Origin: Candidatus Cryptobacteroides excrementipullorum
Lineage (GTDB): Bacteria; Bacteroidota; Bacteroidia; Bacteroidales; UBA932
NCBI GenBank assembly: GCA_017695065.1
Contig: JADILZ010000046.1
Span: 21,816-85,815, forward strand
Length of the DNA: 64,000 bases
Direction of reading: 5' to 3'
Each line of letters starts with the position of its first letter. Position 1 is the first letter of the stretch. The notes under the pieces are model-generated. The model ran no database searches and was not told the DNA's origin. It saw nothing but the letters and a program-made list of their open reading frames with translations. Positions 1 to 8,627 of the stretch are shown piece after piece. The position numbers and the translations under genes are program-made.

Positions 1-97
1 CGAAGGAATACCGGAAAGGCAACCAGTAGGCCGTGAGGAAATGCTGCCAGTATACTTATTTGAAAGAATAAGATACCGCTTTATGGATAGCCGGAGT

Positions 98-125
98 TAA
101 TTTTGCTGGCATGATAATCATGCCA
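98..125 (+). promoter_or_regulatory. Promoter -7 box with overlapping palindromic operator candidate, plus arm of the glycan locus
   Basis: TAATTTTG at 98-105 matches the Bacteroidota -7 consensus TAnnTTTG exactly. No good -33 element lies 19-21 nt upstream. Directly after it, 107-125 is a perfect dyad: TGGCATGA, spacer TAA, TCATGCCA. The dyad would straddle the transcription start, and the ATG at 134 follows closely. That placement suits a repressor operator, but the regulator is not in the window. Confidence 0.5.
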
Positions 126-133
126 TATAATAA

Positions 134-1438
134 ATGAACACTCTATCCAAATCCAAGAAATCATCAGGCTTTGCAGGAAAAGCGTTTTCAGAAATACGGC
201 ATTTCCGCACGTATCCGCACAACATGCAGGTCCTGCTGATAACGAATATGCTGTATGCCTTCGTCCTTCCTGTCGTGGAATTGTTCGTGGGGACATATAT
301 AATAAGGAACAGCTCCGAGATGGCATACGTAATCGGCTACCAGCTGGCCGTATATTCAGGAATCCCCCTCACATTCCTCGTCAACGGATTCCTGATGAAA
401 AAGATCAAGATAACATGGCTCTATGCTTTCGGTATGCTTCTGAGCGGAATCTCCATGGCAGTCATGATGTCCCTGGAAACACTTGACCTTGGAGGCATCG
501 TCATGGCCGGCCTTATAATGGGCATGTCATACGGATTCTTCTGGGCAAACAGGGATTTCCTTGCGCTCAATTCCACGAATGACGGAAACAGGAACTACTA
601 TTACGGTCTCGAAAGTTTCTTCAACACAATGGCGAGCGTGATAGTCCCTTATGTTATAGGCCTGTTTCTTGGGGCGGCTGCGGACAAGGGAATCCTGGGA
701 GGAGACATCGACCTTGCATACAAGATTGTCACATTGTGCGTATTCGTGCTCACCATCATGGCATCATGCGTATTGTCCCGCGGGAAATTCCCCAAACCGG
801 AAAACCGGAAATTCATTTATTTCCGGTTCGACAAACTGTGGAACCGTATGATGGGGCTTGCCGGTCTGAAAGGCATAGCGCAGGGTTACATTGTAACCGC
901 ACCGTCCATGCTCGTGATGACCTTCGTAGGGAATGAATCTACCCTCGGAGTGCTGCAGTCGATAAGTGCCATAGTATCTGCTGTGCTCCTGTATATCCTT
1001 GGCAGGTTCACCTCTCCCAAACACAGAATATGGATATTCTCCGCCGGCCTTCTGCTGTTCGCCCTCGGAGGGGCATTCAACACTGTGCTCTACTCGGCCA
1101 CAGGCGTTATCGCGTTCATGCTCTGCCTTGTGCTCGCACGGCCTCTTATGGACATGGGGTATTTCCCTATACAGATGAGGGTCATAGACTATGTAAGCCG
1201 GAAAGAGAAGCGCAGCTCCTATACCTACATTTTCGTGCATGAACTCGGGCTGTACATCGGCCGGTTCTTCGGATGCGGGCTGTTCATCGTCATCACACTG
1301 CTCATATCGGATGTTGTGGCCTTGAGATATACCATCCTGATAATAGGAGTGATACAACTGCTCTCCATTGCCGTGGCCTTACATATCACGAAGTATCTCG
1401 ACAAAGCGGAGCAGGGTGTGGAACCACGTGCGCTGTAA
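134..1438 (+). CDS. MFS transporter, YqgE-like, probable sugar/glycan-product permease
   Basis: A 434-residue integral membrane protein with about twelve hydrophobic segments and no signal peptide, the layout of a major facilitator superfamily carrier in the inner membrane. The loop after the first helices (GFLMKKIKI) and the mid-protein YYYGLESFFNTM segment resemble the YqgE-like putative transporters of Firmicutes and Bacteroidota. It starts the plus-strand arm and is followed after 28 nt by a GH92 mannosidase, so uptake of released mannose or mannose-containing sugars is the simplest role. The substrate is inferred from context only. Dyad and promoter signals lie just upstream. Confidence 0.8.
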   Translation: MNTLSKSKKSSGFAGKAFSEIRHFRTYPHNMQVLLITNMLYAFVLPVVELFVGTYIIRNSSEMAYVIGYQLAVYSGIPLTFLVNGFLMKKIKITWLYAFGMLLSGISMAVMMSLETLDLGGIVMAGLIMGMSYGFFWANRDFLALNSTNDGNRNYYYGLESFFNTMASVIVPYVIGLFLGAAADKGILGGDIDLAYKIVTLCVFVLTIMASCVLSRGKFPKPENRKFIYFRFDKLWNRMMGLAGLKGIAQGYIVTAPSMLVMTFVGNESTLGVLQSISAIVSAVLLYILGRFTSPKHRIWIFSAGLLLFALGGAFNTVLYSATGVIAFMLCLVLARPLMDMGYFPIQMRVIDYVSRKEKRSSYTYIFVHELGLYIGRFFGCGLFIVITLLISDVVALRYTILIIGVIQLLSIAVALHITKYLDKAEQGVEPRAL

Positions 1439-1466
1439 TCTGAGAACATCATAAACAATAACCAAT

Positions 1467-3755
1467 ATGAAGAAAATCGGGAAAATTATCTTTACGGTGA
1501 TGGCTGTACTGTCACCGTTTGCCGGTATTGCACAGGAAAAAGACCTTGTACAATACGTGAACACCAGGCAAGGCACCGATTCCAGATTCGAGATGAGCCG
1601 GGGCAACACCTATCCGGCCACGGGTATGCCCTTCGGAGTACATCTATGGTCTCCTCAGACCGGAAAGAACGGCGAGGGATGGAAATACCAGTGGTCCGAG
1701 GACAAGATCCGGGGCTTCTGCCAGTCCCACCAGTGCAGTCCGTGGATGAGCGACTATGCGGTCTATTCGCTCATGCCGATGAGCGGTGAACTTCAGGTAG
1801 ACCAGGACGAACGTGCCGAGAAATTCAGTCATGACAATGAAATCGGAAAGCCGAATTACTACAAAGTGACGTTCGACAGCGGGGTCACTACCGAAATAGC
1901 CCCTACAGAACGTGGCGCACACATGAGATTCTCATATCCTTCAGGAGAACCTGCCTATCTGGTGCTGGATGGCTACACACATTCGGCCGGCATCGACATA
2001 GACCCTGAAAAGAGGCAGATCTCAGGATGGGTGGACAATTACAGATTCCTGAACCAGCCGGACGGGTTCCGCTGCTGGTTCGTCATACAGTTCGACAAGC
2101 CGTTTGAAGAGTACGGCCTGTGGGAAAACAGGAACAATTCACTTATGCCGGGGAAGGCCGAAGGCGAAGGGGAAGGCTACGGCGCATATGTGAGATTCAA
2201 GCCAGGGACGAAAGTGCAGGCAAAGGCCGCATCCTCATACATCAGTCAGGAACAGGCCGAGCTCACTCTGAGCCAGGAGCTCGGGAAAGACAGGAAGCTG
2301 GAAGACACGAAACAGCGCGGATTCGAGACCTGGAACAAGCTCCTCAACAGAGTGCTGGTGGAAGGCGGCACGGAGGAGCAGCTGAGGACATTCTACTCAT
2401 GCCTTTTCAGGGCAAACCTATTCTCCCGCAAGTTCTATGAAATCAAGGAGAACGGGGAGCCGTACTACTACAGCCCGTACGACGGGAAAGTGCATGACGG
2501 CTACATGTACACTGTCAACGGCTTCTGGGACACTTTCCGCTCACAGTTTCCTCTCACATGCATCCTTCACCCGACCATGCAGGGACGCTATATGGTGGCG
2601 CTTCTTGACGCCCAGCAGCAGTGCGGCTGGCTGCCTTCATGGTCCAACCCAGGAGAGACAGGAGGCATGATAGGCAACCACGCCATCTCACTCCTGGCTG
2701 ACGCATGGGCAAAAGGCATACGCACATTCAACCCGCAGAGAGCCCTTGAGGCATACGCACACGAGGCTATGAACAAAGGGCCGTGGGGAGGGGCCAACGG
2801 AAGGGTACTCCCGCAGGACTATTTCTGCCGCGGTTATGTACCTTATCCTGAATCCGGAGGATCCACGGCCCAGACACTGGAATATGCATACGACGACTTC
2901 TGCGGATACCAGCTCGCGAAAATGACAGGCAACAGATTCTACGAGGACATATTCGCCCGCCAGATGTACAACTACCGCAATGTATTTGACAGCAGTACAG
3001 GGTTCATGAGAGGGCGCGGACGCGACGGGAAATGGATGGAGCCATTCGACCCTCTGGCATGGGGCGGCCCGTACTGTGAAGGGAACGCATGGCATTACAA
3101 CTGGTCAGTTTTCCATGATGTCCAGGGCCTTATCGACCTGTATGGCAGCAATGAAAAATTCATTGCAAAACTCGACTCGGTGTTCATGATGCCGAGCACC
3201 ATAGTACCCGGCACATACGGCGGAATCATCCACGAGATGGCGGAAATGGAGCTTGCGGGCATGGGACAGTATGCGCACGGCAACCAGCCTATCCAGCACA
3301 TGCCATACCTTTACTGCTATGCCGGAGAGCCGTGGAAGACCCAGTACTGGGTGCGCCAGATAATGGACAGGCTATACAACTCCGGAGAGAAAGGCTTCCC
3401 TGGAGACGAGGACCAGGGCGGGATGTCATCATGGTACGTCCTGAGCGCCATGGGAATCTACTCAGTATGCCCGGGAACAGACGAATACGTGATCGGAAGC
3501 CCGATATTCCGGAAAGTGACCATCACACTCGAGAACGGCAATAAATTCACTATCTTCGCGGAGAACAACAGCCCGGAGAACGTCTACATCCAGTCAGCAG
3601 ACCTCAACGGCATGGAGCTCGACAAGAACTATATCACCTACGGAGACATAAATGCCGGAGGAGAGCTCCACCTGGTGATGGGGGACACGCCTGCAAAAGA
3701 CAGGTGCACATCCAGATATGCAGCCCCGTTCTCTCTGTCAAAAAGGGATAAATGA
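1467..3755 (+). CDS. GH92 exo-alpha-mannosidase, predicted alpha-1,2 type
   Basis: A secreted GH92 alpha-mannosidase of 762 residues, with a signal peptide ending near AGIAQE. It uses calcium-dependent inverting chemistry in the periplasm or at the outer membrane. The N-terminal beta-sandwich starts at about residue 25 (QYVNTRQGTDS) and the (alpha/alpha)6 catalytic domain covers about 260-740. The expected acid is E538 (EGNAWHYNW) and the base pair is D647/D649 in GDEDQGG. Their 109-residue spacing equals that of E533 and D642/D644 in the characterised enzyme BT3990. H589-E590 falls where BT3990 has His584-Glu585, the pair linked to alpha-1,2 specificity. GNQP at about 605-608 is a separate motif. 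The stop overlaps the next start (ATGA at 3752), so the two genes are translationally coupled. Confidence 0.92.
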   Translation: MKKIGKIIFTVMAVLSPFAGIAQEKDLVQYVNTRQGTDSRFEMSRGNTYPATGMPFGVHLWSPQTGKNGEGWKYQWSEDKIRGFCQSHQCSPWMSDYAVYSLMPMSGELQVDQDERAEKFSHDNEIGKPNYYKVTFDSGVTTEIAPTERGAHMRFSYPSGEPAYLVLDGYTHSAGIDIDPEKRQISGWVDNYRFLNQPDGFRCWFVIQFDKPFEEYGLWENRNNSLMPGKAEGEGEGYGAYVRFKPGTKVQAKAASSYISQEQAELTLSQELGKDRKLEDTKQRGFETWNKLLNRVLVEGGTEEQLRTFYSCLFRANLFSRKFYEIKENGEPYYYSPYDGKVHDGYMYTVNGFWDTFRSQFPLTCILHPTMQGRYMVALLDAQQQCGWLPSWSNPGETGGMIGNHAISLLADAWAKGIRTFNPQRALEAYAHEAMNKGPWGGANGRVLPQDYFCRGYVPYPESGGSTAQTLEYAYDDFCGYQLAKMTGNRFYEDIFARQMYNYRNVFDSSTGFMRGRGRDGKWMEPFDPLAWGGPYCEGNAWHYNWSVFHDVQGLIDLYGSNEKFIAKLDSVFMMPSTIVPGTYGGIIHEMAEMELAGMGQYAHGNQPIQHMPYLYCYAGEPWKTQYWVRQIMDRLYNSGEKGFPGDEDQGGMSSWYVLSAMGIYSVCPGTDEYVIGSPIFRKVTITLENGNKFTIFAENNSPENVYIQSADLNGMELDKNYITYGDINAGGELHLVMGDTPAKDRCTSRYAAPFSLSKRDK

Positions 3756-5290
3756 CAATGTTAAAGACTTGTATTGCAATGGCCTTTCTCCTGTCCCTGG
3801 CAGAAGACTGCGGACAGGAGAAAGGTTTTTTCGAGAATCCCGTGATACGGGGAGACATGGCCGACCCGAGCATCATCCGTATCGGGGACGACTACTATGC
3901 TACAGGGACATCATCCGAGTGGGCTCCTTACTATCCTCTGTACAGATCCGGGGACATGGTCAACTGGAAGCAGGTCGGACATGTATTCGATACAAAGCCG
4001 GAATGGACGAGCAATTCTTTCTGGGCCCCGGAACTCTTCTGCCATGACGGGAAGGTCTATTGCTATTATACTGCCAGACAGAAAAGCACCGGAATCTCCT
4101 ATATCGGTGTGGCTGTGGCGGATTCCCCGGAGGAAGGATTCACTGACTGCGGCCCGGTGGTGACATTCGGGAACGAGGCGATAGACGCTTTCGTGTTTGA
4201 GGACAAAGGGGAACTTTACATCAGCTGGAAGGCATATGGTCTGGACAAACGTCCGATAGAGCTCCTGTGCAGCCGCCTGTCTGACGACGGACTGCGTATG
4301 GAGGGAGAGGTATTCTCACTCCTTAAAGACGACCAGAGAATCGGCATGGAGGGACAGTGCATATTCAAGCATGGAGGATATTACTATCTCATATACTCCG
4401 CCCACTCGTGCTGCGGACGGGGAAGCGACTATGACGTTTATGTAGCAAGGGCAACCGACTTCAAGGGCCCTTATGAGAAATTCTCCGGCAATCCGATACT
4501 CCATGGAGGGATAGGTGATTTCCAGGCCTGCGGGCACGGCACCGTGGTGGCAGTCCCGGACGGCCGCATGTTCTACCTCTGCCATGCATATCTGGCCGGA
4601 GACGGGTTCTGCACAGGGAGACAGCCGGTCCTGCATGAACTCGAGATCACAGGGGACGGATGGCCGAGGTTCAAGACAGGGAGTGTGGCGATGAAAATAC
4701 AGCCCGCCCCATTCAAAGGTACCGTGCAGAAAGTGGAGGACGAATTCCATGACAGCTTCAACGGGAAAGAACTGAAAAAGGAATGGTCCTGGAACTACAC
4801 CTATGCGGATATATCAGCCGCACTGGAGGGCGGGTCGCTGATTCTCTCCGGCACTCCCCTTGCGGGCAACATGTACGGAACAGCCTTGTGTGTCAGGGCG
4901 CAAGAGCCGGATTTCGTATTCGAGGCCGGAATCGGGCAGACAGACCGGGAACTTAAAGGGCTGACCCTTTACGGAGACAGCGGCAACATGGCCGTATGGG
5001 GATACCGGGACGGAAAGCTTGTGATGGACGTCATCATGGACGGGAAAGAGACCGTCCTGTTCTCCACTCCATGGGAAGGTCCGGCACACCTGAGAATGGC
5101 GGTCGACGCAGGGACGGTCACCGGGATATGGTGGAGCCGGGACGGAAAAGAATGGCATTCCCCGGAGAACCTCTCACTGGATGTGACAGGGCTTGAAAGA
5201 TGGGACAGAGTGCAACGGCCCGGACTGATATACTGCGGAGGTCCGGACGGGCACGCGGAATTCGATTATTTCAGAATATCATACAGATAG
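3752..5290 (+). CDS. GH43-fold glycoside hydrolase with C-terminal beta-sandwich
   Basis: A 512-residue protein with a weak N-terminal signal and a five-bladed propeller at about 27-320. The GH43 catalytic triad is visible: base D38 in ADPSI, pKa-modulating D145 in IDAFVFED, and acid E200 in MEGQC followed by the usual GYYYLIYS strand. From about 345 to the end (FHDSFNGKELKKEW) is a beta-sandwich like the C2 domain of GH43 xylosidases and arabinofuranosidases. GH43 enzymes usually release arabinose, xylose or galactose side chains, so here it probably trims a decoration from the mannose-rich substrate. Subfamily and substrate cannot be read from sequence. Start could be 3752 or 3758. Confidence 0.85.
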   Translation: MTMLKTCIAMAFLLSLAEDCGQEKGFFENPVIRGDMADPSIIRIGDDYYATGTSSEWAPYYPLYRSGDMVNWKQVGHVFDTKPEWTSNSFWAPELFCHDGKVYCYYTARQKSTGISYIGVAVADSPEEGFTDCGPVVTFGNEAIDAFVFEDKGELYISWKAYGLDKRPIELLCSRLSDDGLRMEGEVFSLLKDDQRIGMEGQCIFKHGGYYYLIYSAHSCCGRGSDYDVYVARATDFKGPYEKFSGNPILHGGIGDFQACGHGTVVAVPDGRMFYLCHAYLAGDGFCTGRQPVLHELEITGDGWPRFKTGSVAMKIQPAPFKGTVQKVEDEFHDSFNGKELKKEWSWNYTYADISAALEGGSLILSGTPLAGNMYGTALCVRAQEPDFVFEAGIGQTDRELKGLTLYGDSGNMAVWGYRDGKLVMDVIMDGKETVLFSTPWEGPAHLRMAVDAGTVTGIWWSRDGKEWHSPENLSLDVTGLERWDRVQRPGLIYCGGPDGHAEFDYFRISYR

Positions 5291-5292
5291 AC

Positions 5293-6618
5293 ATGCTCAC
5301 CAGGAAATTTATCGCCACGGCAGGAATCTGCATGGCAGGTTTTGCCGCCTATGGCCAGGACAGGCCAAATGTCATCCTGATATATACAGACGACCAGGGA
5401 AGCCTGGATGCGGGATGCTATGGAGCTGAGGATCTTTTCACGCCCAACATCGACGCTCTCGCCGCTGACGGGGTAAGGTTCACCCAGTTCTATGCCGCCC
5501 CGGTCAGCTCGGCATCCCGGGCCGCCCTGATGACAGGGCAGTTCACACTGCACGCAGGACTTACGGCGAACGCCGGAGAGAAAGGCCTTCCACTCGGGAA
5601 AGAGACCATTGCCGACCGGATGCGTGCCGGCGGATACCAGACAGCATGTATCGGGAAGTGGCATCTCGGATCCGGGTCCGGATACACACCCAATTCCCGT
5701 GGATTCGACTACTTCTGGGGATTCCTCGGAGGGTGTATTGACAGCTATTCGCATTTCTATTACTGGGGAGGGCCCAATGTCCACGACCTCTGGGAAAATG
5801 GCCGGGAGATATACATGCCAGGCAGGTTTTTCGCCGGAGAGTCCCTCTCCCATATCCGCAGTTTTATAAAAGGGCGGGATGAAGACAGGCCTTTTTTCCT
5901 CTACTGGGCTGTGAATATACCGCATTATCCGCTGCAGCCGGGCGAGAAGTGGCTTGAGTATTATCATGACCTTCCGTCTCCACGGAACATGTATGCCGCC
6001 TTTGTCTCCACCTTTGACGAGCTGCTCGGGGAACTGAGAGTATTCCTGGAGTCAGAAGGGCTTACTGATGATACGGTCATAATCTTCCAGTCGGACAACG
6101 GGCACAGTAACGAAGTCCGTACTTTCGGAAGCGGAGGATACTGCGGGGATTACCGGGGAGGCAAATTCTCGCTGTTCGAAGGCGGGATCAGAGTCCCTGC
6201 CATCATATCCTGGCCAGGCCACTTCCCTGAGGGAGAAGTCAGGGACCAGATGGCAGCCAATGTGGACTGGTTCCCGACCTTGGTGGATTTGTGCGATGTG
6301 GAGGCGGAGAATATGGACACCGACGGGAAAAGCCTCGTGCCTCTGATAACGGACGGGGACAGCCAGGCTCCGCACGACACCCTGCATTTCGACTTCCTGG
6401 ACCAGTGGGCGGTACGGTGCGGGGACTGGAAGCTTATCCACGATGCGCAGGATGTCAAGCCGAATGACAAGACCGACATCATCGAGGGGCTTTTCCTGAG
6501 CAACCTCAGTCTTGACCCTGCCGAGCGTACCGACTTCAAGGACTCGCATCCGAAGGTCGTAGAAAAGCTGCTCCGGATAAGGGAGGAATATGAAAAGAGT
6601 CAGGGTCATGGCCGGTGA
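5293..6618 (+). CDS. S1-family sulfatase, serine type
   Basis: A secreted sulfatase of 441 residues. The start at 5293 was chosen over the longer frame because it gives a clean signal peptide (LTRKFIATAGICMAGFAAYG) right before the strand with metal-binding aspartates, NVILIYTDDQG. The modification motif is S72-S-A-S-R76 followed by AALMTG: serine would be oxidised to formylglycine, with Ala where Pro is common. Such sites need a radical-SAM maturase (anSME), which is not in this window. Further family signatures are GKWHLG, the SDNGHS metal/substrate motif and a C-terminal HDTLHFDF segment. As last gene of the plus arm it implies a sulfated glycan target. The exact S1 subfamily is not assigned. 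Confidence 0.9.
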   Translation: MLTRKFIATAGICMAGFAAYGQDRPNVILIYTDDQGSLDAGCYGAEDLFTPNIDALAADGVRFTQFYAAPVSSASRAALMTGQFTLHAGLTANAGEKGLPLGKETIADRMRAGGYQTACIGKWHLGSGSGYTPNSRGFDYFWGFLGGCIDSYSHFYYWGGPNVHDLWENGREIYMPGRFFAGESLSHIRSFIKGRDEDRPFFLYWAVNIPHYPLQPGEKWLEYYHDLPSPRNMYAAFVSTFDELLGELRVFLESEGLTDDTVIIFQSDNGHSNEVRTFGSGGYCGDYRGGKFSLFEGGIRVPAIISWPGHFPEGEVRDQMAANVDWFPTLVDLCDVEAENMDTDGKSLVPLITDGDSQAPHDTLHFDFLDQWAVRCGDWKLIHDAQDVKPNDKTDIIEGLFLSNLSLDPAERTDFKDSHPKVVEKLLRIREEYEKSQGHGR

Positions 6619-6773
6619 TATTCGGTCTTGCCACTTTCCGCAAAGACAGACAGCATTCTCGGAGGAAGTCATGATGTACACGCTTTTGGGGCACAAACAT
6701 CCTCTGCCGACAGTCAAACATGTCAATTTCGCTGTCAGTGAAATCACCGGATAATCTCAACAGATTCTTAAAG

Positions 6774-7799
6774 CTAAATTTTCATAGCTCTAACTCTTTC
6801 ATGCAACTCTGCCATTTTCTGCATAAGCGCATCAAACTCTAAGGATTTGCCATAAATGAAGAAACGCCTCATATCAGCATAATCATCTCGCCATGCTTCC
6901 ATAGCCGATTCCGGTATCATAAAGTTGATGGTTGATGGGGTATGTAAATCATAGTTTACATACTTCAAAGCATTATAAGTTCTACGATGTTGAACAATGG
7001 CATCATAAAGTTTTCGATTCGACAAAGCTTCTTCTCCATATTCTGTATCCATCAACTTTTCTAAATCATACAGATGTCGTGACATTCGTACGCTCCGTGG
7101 CTTTTCTTTTTGGAATTCTTCCGCCAAAAGAAACAGCTTCTCAAGGAATGTACGAGTAGGAACTACAGTCCTGACAAAACTTTCAGCATCAGCATCTTCG
7201 CCATCAAAACTATCACCTATCAAAGAACTTATGTGTCGCATCTCTGTTGGCTCATCCATTGAAAGGCAACTGATTTCTATCTTTACACGAGGAGGAATAT
7301 AATTTATTGAATCTTCAAGAATTGACGGGTAGTACAATAGAATTACACTAGGATCTTTGTCCGAATCTATCAGTTTCCATTCTCCATTTTTATCTTGTTC
7401 TTGAGATACATTCTCTATACTGTAACCAGAAACTCCCATTTCTTTCAAACGGGCATCTAATTGTGAAGAAAGGGTCTCGTGAATATATGCCCTTGCCTTT
7501 TTGCGTAATTTCTCCCGCTGACTCTTACTTGTTCCCTCAATACCAAAGAACGAATGATTGATTGCCAAATCAATGTCTTCAGAGAAACGCTCTATGATAT
7601 TAAAACCTTTTGACAACGATGTTTCGCCTTTGAATATCAAAGAATCACGGCAATCTGTTTAAAATAGTGCCTTCAGCGTAACTGTTACCCACCAGTCCTT
7701 TTCTATAGCTACCTGATTAACGCCAGGATGTCCAACCTCCGTCTGCTGTAACATTGCTAAACGGTCCACTATCTCATTGTTTAACCACAGTTTTCCCAT
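6774..7799 (-). pseudogene. abiEii: AbiEii/AbiGii-type nucleotidyltransferase toxin, interrupted by an in-frame stop
   Basis: Read from ATG at 7799 the frame would give 341 codons, but codon 47 is TAA (7661-7659) in a context KALF-stop-TDCRD where homologues commonly have Gln. Downstream the frame stays intact to 6774. The first ATG after the stop (7640) would give a 288-residue product lacking the N-terminal part of the nucleotidyltransferase fold. The usual GGTSL nucleotide-binding motif reads G58-E59-T-S-L, also a G-to-A type change. FSEDIDLAI, the metal-binding segment, is preserved. AbiEii toxins transfer nucleotides and are silenced by the upstream AbiEi. The region is clearly AT-richer than its neighbours, which suggests acquisition. 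A sequencing error at one site would not explain the second change. Confidence 0.8.
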
Positions 7800-7813
7800 A
7801 GTTTAAGTTCCTT

Positions 7814-8422
7814 TTAAGCGGTTAGCATTGGTTTTATAATTCGTTTCATCCATGCAGGCATCATATCTACGTCTTTGATTAAAGTCTCCTTATCTGTTTC
7901 TTTTGATATCAATTGTCGAATCATATTCAATTCACCTTCTCCTATATTCTCCTTTTTCAGAGCCTTAAGTGCTTGAACAAGTAATGAAATTAGACGGGTA
8001 CTATAACAGAAGTTTTTGGGGACACCCCGTTTTAATACTACTTTCCTATTTGATATAATTATTGTTCTTTCACTTCCAGTAGTCAGAAATGTATAATTCA
8101 TCGGTACTTGAGTCGATAACCCTAATGAATTCAATGCAGTCATACCTGATGGTAACACCTTTGCATTATCTCGGACTGCAATTGCCTGTACAATTTTATC
8201 GACCGAAGGAAGTACAATACCGAATCGGCTTTTTCTTGGCTTGGTATATATTCCATGAGCAATTTTAACAAGTGTACCTTCATTTGTCAATTCAGTCAAA
8301 ATACTACCGACAAATTCTGTATGATATTCAGGGAAGTCTGAACGAAACAGGATGCAATCTTCAGGCATCGCTTCTATACGTTGCTTGAGAGTAGTACTAT
8401 ATATAGAATTTTCATTAGCCAT
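7814..8422 (-). CDS. abiEi: AbiEi-type antitoxin (DUF6088-like)
   Basis: A 202-residue cytosolic protein. I chose 8422 (MANENSIYST) over an earlier in-frame ATG at 8458 because a -7 box lies at 8456-8463. The N-terminus looks like a winged-helix DNA-binding domain (FRSDFP, VGSILTELTNEGTLVKIAHGIYTKP), followed by the antitoxin/transcriptional regulator domain typical of DUF6088/AbiEi proteins (PSGMTALNSLGLSTQVP). The gene ends 14 nt before the toxin start, a standard antitoxin-toxin operon, and would autoregulate the pair. It is intact although its partner appears broken. The AT-rich composition matches the toxin gene. Confidence 0.82.
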   Translation of the reverse strand: MANENSIYSTTLKQRIEAMPEDCILFRSDFPEYHTEFVGSILTELTNEGTLVKIAHGIYTKPRKSRFGIVLPSVDKIVQAIAVRDNAKVLPSGMTALNSLGLSTQVPMNYTFLTTGSERTIIISNRKVVLKRGVPKNFCYSTRLISLLVQALKALKKENIGEGELNMIRQLISKETDKETLIKDVDMMPAWMKRIIKPMLTA

Positions 8423-8455
8423 GTCACCTTTGAATTTTTGATGATTTTTCAAATG

Positions 8456-8487
8456 CAAAGATACAGAAAGGATTCAAATCGAGGAAA
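8456..8487 (-). promoter_or_regulatory. Promoter of the abiE pair
   Basis: On the minus strand TATCTTTG (8463-8456) fits TAnnTTTG, with TTTC (8487-8484) 20 nt upstream as a one-mismatch -33 element. The leader to the ATG at 8422 is about 30 nt. Confidence 0.5.
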
Positions 8488-8542
8488 GATTTTAAAAATA
8501 TTTCCTTCAAAAAAGGAAAAACCTGAAAAAACGAATAAATCA

Positions 8543-8570
8543 GGGCTGCCAGGAAAATTCCCGGCAGCCC
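8543..8570. terminator. Bidirectional terminator between the glycan locus and the abiE pair
   Basis: An inverted repeat GGGCTGCC (8543-8550) and GGCAGCCC (8563-8570), with GGA/TCC pairing inside the loop. A-rich sequence precedes it and T-rich sequence follows it on the plus strand, so it reads as a T-tailed hairpin on both strands. It would end the minus-arm transcript that finishes at 8628. Confidence 0.6.
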
Positions 8571-8627
8571 TTGTTTGATTTTGTTTGATAGTATTGAGTA
8601 AAGACAAAATCTTCTTTTACAATAATG

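Noticed and set aside
764..1357. 197-codon minus frame opposite the MFS gene
   Set aside because: Antisense shadow of a clear membrane protein, with His/Tyr/Glu-rich low-quality sequence.
3279..3290. GNQP in the first GH92 as loss of the catalytic acid, implying a mannose-phosphate uncapping enzyme
   Set aside because: The acid aligns with E538 in EGNAWHY, 109 residues before the DxD base as in BT3990. GNQP is a different motif and fits the alpha-1,2 subtype.
5200..5292. Longer start for the sulfatase overlapping the GH43 gene
   Set aside because: It would bury the signal peptide 31 residues inside. ATG 5293 gives a normal secreted protein.
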